Shown piece by piece: positions 7,590 to 10,534 of a DNA stretch of 10,534 nucleotides. The notes below the pieces were generated by a model that saw only the letters and a list, made by a program, of their open reading frames with translations, was not told where the DNA came from and made no database searches. The translations under genes were made by a program, and so were the position numbers. Positions within the stretch are counted from its first letter, which is position 1, and each line of letters starts with the position of its first letter. The stretch is taken from NCBI GenBank assembly GCA_913775215.1, contig CAJYKO010000329.1, positions 1-10,534 of the forward strand. Reading direction: 5' to 3'. The stretch is from an uncultured Devosia sp. (GTDB lineage: Bacteria > Pseudomonadota > Alphaproteobacteria > Rhizobiales > Devosiaceae).

Positions 7590-8846
7590 TTAATCCCAGC
7601 GTACCTTGAGCGTCTCCAGCCCGTGGAAGTGATAGACGTCGTTGTACCGCGGCGTCTCCGCCAACCGTAGCTTTGGCAGTCGCTCGAACAGCATCGACAT
7701 CGCCTCCTGCAGTTCGATCCGCGCCAGCGGCGCTCCGATGCAGAAATGGATACCAGCACCGAAGCTTACATTGGCTCCATCGGTGCGGAACGGATCGAAA
7801 CGATCGGCATTCGCGAACCGCGAGGGATCACGATTGGCCGCGCCCAACATGAGCCCGACTACGTCACCTTTACGTAACGCGATGCCATCAACCTCGGTGT
7901 CCATCAACGCATAGCGCGTGAAGAGGTGCAGAGGTGCATCGAAGCGGAGGCATTCTTCCACTGTCGCCTCAGTCTGCTCGGGCGTCGAAAACAGCGTCTT
8001 CGGATCAAGCCCGCTCTCGAGGATTGATTTCACCCCATTGCCCGTCGTGTGTACGGTCGCTTCGTGTCCGGCATTGAGCAGCAGGATCGCGGTGGACATG
8101 ACCTCCTCATCGCTGAGACGCTCGCCGCCCTGTTCGGCGGTGAGCATGTGCGTGAGCAGATCCTCGCGCGGGGCCTTGCGCCGTTCGGCAATGATCGAGC
8201 GCAAATAGGCCATGAAATCAGCCGATGCCTGATTGGCATCAAGCTCGGTCTCGTGCGTCACGCCGAACATATACATGGTCACCATGCGGTTCGACCAATT
8301 GAGCAATTGCGGCGCGGATTCTGCCGGTAACCCGATCATTTCGGCAATGATGATCGCGGGCAGCGGCGCTGCAAAAGCTGTGATGAGATCGACGCTGTCT
8401 TCCCCTTCAAACCCATCGATGATTTCGTTGGCCAATTGCCGGAGACGCGGCCGCAGTTGTTCGACCTGCCGCGACACGAAGGCCCGATTGACTAGCGTCC
8501 GTAGCCGCGTGTGGGCCGGCGGCTCGAGGTTCAACAGCGAAAATTTTTCAGTCAGGTCAAAGTCCGCAACATGCGGCTTGGGCTGCGGTAGCCCGATCTC
8601 TTCCCGGCTTGCGACGTGCAGGATTTCCCGGCCAAACCGCTTGTCGCGTAACAGTGCTGATACCGATTTGAAATCGGCAAAACACCAGTGGCCATATTCT
8701 TCCCAAAAGAAGGCCGGGCTCGTCGCGTGCCGCTCGGCATAAAAGGCATAAGGGTTTTGAAAAAATACCGGATCGCGCGGCGCAGCACTGGCGCTGCGGT
8801 CTGCCGGAACATCGGTGATGGGTTTGACTTGGATAATGGCGGCCAT
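7590..8846 (-). CDS. Soluble bacterial cytochrome P450
   Basis: This is a heme-thiolate monooxygenase of 418 residues, a typical length for soluble three-component bacterial P450s; there is no membrane anchor. The I-helix shows AGHEAT (259-264), the K-helix ExxR is Glu298-Arg301, and the heme loop FGAGIHFCIG carries the iron-ligand Cys369. Ala263 occupies the position of the usual acid-alcohol threonine, as in EryF-like enzymes. The substrate cannot be told. No ferredoxin or ferredoxin reductase gene is nearby, so electrons must come from partners elsewhere. ATG 8846 is chosen because MAAIIQVKP is a reasonable N-terminus; GTG 8876 would add 10 residues and is also possible, and neither has a strong ribosome site. 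It converges with nnr and diverges from the DGPF gene. Confidence 0.93.
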   Translation of the reverse strand: MAAIIQVKPITDVPADRSASAAPRDPVFFQNPYAFYAERHATSPAFFWEEYGHWCFADFKSVSALLRDKRFGREILHVASREEIGLPQPKPHVADFDLTEKFSLLNLEPPAHTRLRTLVNRAFVSRQVEQLRPRLRQLANEIIDGFEGEDSVDLITAFAAPLPAIIIAEMIGLPAESAPQLLNWSNRMVTMYMFGVTHETELDANQASADFMAYLRSIIAERRKAPREDLLTHMLTAEQGGERLSDEEVMSTAILLLNAGHEATVHTTGNGVKSILESGLDPKTLFSTPEQTEATVEECLRFDAPLHLFTRYALMDTEVDGIALRKGDVVGLMLGAANRDPSRFANADRFDPFRTDGANVSFGAGIHFCIGAPLARIELQEAMSMLFERLPKLRLAETPRYNDVYHFHGLETLKVRWD

Positions 8847-8915
8847 GGTCGTCCGAAGAGGCTGGTACACTGTCACATTAGGCCGCGTGGCCCGCTATGC
8901 AAATTTATTGTCCTG

Positions 8916-8937
8916 CCTTGCACAAGAAGCTGCAAGG
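8916..8937. promoter_or_regulatory. Perfect inverted repeat in the divergent promoter gap, candidate operator
   Basis: CCTTGCA (8916-8922) and TGCAAGG (8931-8937) form a perfect 7-bp inverted repeat around an 8-nt spacer. It lies in the 149-bp gap between the divergent P450 and DGPF genes, 59 bp before the DGPF start and 70 bp before the P450 ATG. The size and symmetry suit a dimeric repressor site, but a chance palindrome or an RNA hairpin is possible. No regulator gene is adjacent. Confidence 0.4.
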
Positions 8938-8995
8938 TTAGTCGAACGCCGGTTAGAGCGCTCGTCATCTGGCTGTCCGACTGAGGAGACCTGCC

Positions 8996-9394
8996 ATGAA
9001 ATTCCTATGCCTCTTCCATTTTGCGCCCAATGTGTTCGAAGGCTTCACAAGTGAGCAGATGCGCCGTCTCGATGACGCGACCATCGAACATGACCACCAA
9101 CTGCGCCAGACTGGCCATCTTCTTCTCGCCTCACCCCTCGAAGATGTCGCTACGGAACAAATCATCGACCGGCGCATCCATCTCAAGCTCGGCAAGACCG
9201 ACGGACCTTTCGCCGAGGCCAAGGAAGTCATCGGTGGCGTCGTGCTGGTAGAAGCGCGCGATATGGACGAGGCGCTGGCGCTTTTCGCCGACGATCCGAT
9301 CGCAGCCTATGCCAGAATTCAGATCCGCCCTCTCAAGGAAGACGACCGCCACAGCGAAACGGGCTCAATCCGGCCTGAATTCCGCATTCCATAG
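8996..9394 (+). CDS. YCII-related (DGPF-domain) protein
   Basis: This encodes a 132-residue soluble protein of the YCII/DGPF superfamily (dimeric alpha-beta barrel, ferredoxin-like fold). The hallmark TDGPFAEAKEVIGG spans residues 68-81, and VLVEARDMDEALALFADDP (83-101) fits the usual second half. The ATG at 8996 has AGGAG (8984-8988) at a 7-nt spacing, so the start is firm. Biochemical function is unproven for most of the family. Members often sit beside ECF sigma factor genes or are fused to them; none is seen here. It may share a transcript with the small gene 90 bp downstream and is divergent from the P450. Confidence 0.88.
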   Translation: MKFLCLFHFAPNVFEGFTSEQMRRLDDATIEHDHQLRQTGHLLLASPLEDVATEQIIDRRIHLKLGKTDGPFAEAKEVIGGVVLVEARDMDEALALFADDPIAAYARIQIRPLKEDDRHSETGSIRPEFRIP

Positions 9395-9472
9395 CACTGC
9401 CGCCGACCAAATGCTGCTGAAAAGGCTTGGCAAGATGGTACCAATCATGTCTTGAGAACGCCAAAAGCGACG

Positions 9473-9477
9473 AAGGA
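9473..9477 (+). promoter_or_regulatory. Shine-Dalgarno deciding the GTG start at 9485
   Basis: AAGGA lies 7 nt before GTG 9485. The in-frame TTG at 9452 lacks a ribosome site, so the shorter product is preferred. Confidence 0.65.
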
Positions 9478-9484
9478 CTATTCC

Positions 9485-9712
9485 GTGAGCGACATCACCG
9501 TCTCCGAGGCCACCGATGCGGTCTATGCCTCGATCAAGAACAACAACGAAGACCTCGACCTGCATATCGCGGCCTTGAAAGCGGCGATGGCCCGCGAAGG
9601 TGTCAAGGAAGCCGTGTTCGAAACGGCAAAGCTAGCCCAAGGCAATCGCCAAGGCCGCAAGCTCATGCAGGCCTATTTCAAGAAAAAGGGCGTCACGGTT
9701 TTCTTCGCCTGA
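9485..9712 (+). CDS. Small protein of unknown function
   Basis: This encodes 75 residues from GTG 9485, with AAGGA 7 nt upstream; TTG 9452 would give 86. It is soluble and probably mostly helical: NNNEDLDLHIAALKAAMARE (25-44) reads as an amphipathic helix. It continues with a basic stretch, QGNRQGRKLMQAYFKKKG (53-70), and ends VTVFFA. The charge pattern, acidic first half and basic second half, could suit nucleic-acid or protein binding, but that is guesswork. It has no signal peptide, cysteine or recognised motif. It resembles small conserved hypothetical proteins of Hyphomicrobiales, from memory only. clpP begins 301 bp downstream. Confidence 0.7.
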   Translation: MSDITVSEATDAVYASIKNNNEDLDLHIAALKAAMAREGVKEAVFETAKLAQGNRQGRKLMQAYFKKKGVTVFFA

Positions 9713-10013
9713 TTCCGCAAGCTTTCTGCGCCATGGGGCAGGGGATAACCCATTGCACTTCGCAACATCCCAAACGCGGCATTCACCTTAGTGTCATTGG
9801 ATGGGGTTCGCTCTATTGAAGCCAGCCCCATTGCCGCCTATTTCTCTTTTTACCGCCCGTTAAGGCGGCATCGTCTGCAATCGGCCGGTCGCGCCGATTC
9901 GATTTTCAGCCCAATGACCTGCCTTGCCTTGTGCGCGTTCGGGGCAGCCTTTGGGACAAACCAACCGAGCCCACCGTCCGCCTGCGACGCCGATGGGGGC
10001 CAAGGGGCAAAAT
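9713..10013. other. Noncoding stretch upstream of clpP
   Basis: These 301 bp hold no convincing gene. A long reading frame crosses them and continues out of frame through clpP, but its sequence is low-complexity Arg/His/Ser-rich, typical of a shadow. A short hairpin, CCGCC (9853-9857) and GGCGG (9864-9868), follows a T-rich run rather than preceding one, so it is not a plus-strand terminator. The clpP promoter should lie here; heat-shock (sigma-32) control is usual for clpP in proteobacteria, but I cannot place a clear site. Confidence 0.4.
10002..10007 (+). promoter_or_regulatory. Shine-Dalgarno of clpP
   Basis: AAGGGG lies 6 nt before ATG 10014 and selects it over the in-frame ATG 9993, which has no ribosome site. 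Confidence 0.7.
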
Positions 10014-10534
10014 ATGCGGGATCCGCACGATCTTTACATGAACACGCTCGTTCCCATGGTGGTCGAGCAGTCGAACCGTGGCGAACGCGCCTTCGACATC
10101 TACTCGCGCCTCTTGCGCGAACGCATCATCTTCGTGACCGGCGTGGTCGAGGACAACATGGCCTCGCTCATCGTCGCACAGCTTCTGTTTCTCGAATCAG
10201 AGAACCCGAAGAAAGAAATCGCCATGTACATCAACTCGCCTGGCGGCGTGGTGACGGCTGGCCTCTCCATCTACGACACCATGCAGTTTATCCGTCCGGC
10301 CGTTGCTACCATGGTCATGGGCCAGGCCGCATCCATGGGTTCTTTGCTGCTCGCCGCTGGCGAAGCTGGCATGCGCACCTCGCTGCCGAACTCGCGCATC
10401 ATGGTTCACCAGCCGTCCGGCGGGTTCCAGGGCCAGGTCACCGACATCCTGATTCATGCCAAGGAAATCGAAGGCTTGAAGCGCCGTCTTAATCAGATTT
10501 ATGAAAAGCACACCGGCCGCACCTACGAGGAAAT
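10014..10534 (+). CDS. clpP: ATP-dependent Clp protease proteolytic subunit ClpP (5' part, cut by window end)
   Basis: ClpP forms the double-heptamer serine-protease chamber that degrades proteins unfolded by ClpX or ClpA. The window holds 173 codons. Landmarks are INSPGG (73-78), the catalytic Ser107 in GQAASMGS, and catalytic His132 in IMVHQPSGG; the 25-residue spacing between Ser and His equals that of E. coli ClpP. The catalytic Asp and the C-terminus lie beyond the edge. The N-terminus MRDPHDLYMNTLVPMVVEQ is of alphaproteobacterial, Devosia-like type. ATG 10014 has AAGGGG 6 nt upstream; ATG 9993 would add seven residues and is less likely. clpX commonly follows clpP, but that lies outside the window. 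Confidence 0.96.
   Translation, partial: MRDPHDLYMNTLVPMVVEQSNRGERAFDIYSRLLRERIIFVTGVVEDNMASLIVAQLLFLESENPKKEIAMYINSPGGVVTAGLSIYDTMQFIRPAVATMVMGQAASMGSLLLAAGEAGMRTSLPNSRIMVHQPSGGFQGQVTDILIHAKEIEGLKRRLNQIYEKHTGRTYEE

Noticed and set aside
9853..9868. Hairpin CCGCC/GGCGG as a terminator
   Set aside because: The stem is only 5 bp, the T-run lies before it rather than after it, and on the minus strand there is also no T-run after the stem.
9791..10492. A 233-codon plus-strand frame running into clpP
   Set aside because: It overlaps clpP in another frame and is rich in Arg, His and Ser without any motif. ClpP in its own frame is unmistakable, with Ser107, His132 and a good ribosome site.

Overview
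The window looks like chromosome of an alphaproteobacterium of the order Hyphomicrobiales (Rhizobiales). The ClpP and GlnB sequences are closest, from memory, to Devosia-like relatives, but the genus is inference. Coding DNA is GC-rich with strong third-position GC. No tRNA, rRNA, CRISPR array, insertion sequence or phage gene was found. All complete genes read left to right except one cytochrome P450.

Region 1 (1-1900) is the nitrogen-assimilation pair glnB-glnA. It encodes the PII signal protein, with uridylylation Tyr51 intact, and type I glutamine synthetase, with adenylylation Tyr398 intact. A textbook intrinsic terminator closes it. glnB starts at TTG behind a perfect Shine-Dalgarno.

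Region 2 (1946-2663) has two small genes: a probable DUF2322 protein and an exported 103-residue protein with two cysteines in its mature part. I recognise no function for either.

Region 3 (2789-5872) is a large soluble hybrid histidine kinase (PAS-GAF-GAF-PAS-HisKA-HATPase-REC) with no response regulator beside it.

Region 4 (6024-7493) is the bifunctional NAD(P)H-hydrate repair enzyme (nnr). In several rhizobia this gene lies directly upstream of glnB; here it is about 4.2 kb downstream of glnA, beyond the kinase, which suggests a local rearrangement.

Region 5 (7494-8995) has a REP-like palindrome in the convergent gap after nnr, then a minus-strand cytochrome P450. The gap between the P450 and the next gene is divergent and holds a perfect 7-8-7 inverted repeat that could be an operator.

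Region 6 (8996-10534) carries a YCII/DGPF-domain protein, a 75-residue conserved-looking protein of unknown function, about 300 bp without a convincing gene, and the first 173 codons of clpP, cut by the window edge.

Most of the window is housekeeping. The less explained parts are the orphan hybrid kinase, the two small genes after glnA, the P450 with its divergent-promoter palindrome, and the displaced nnr. I see no clear signature of a new multi-gene system.
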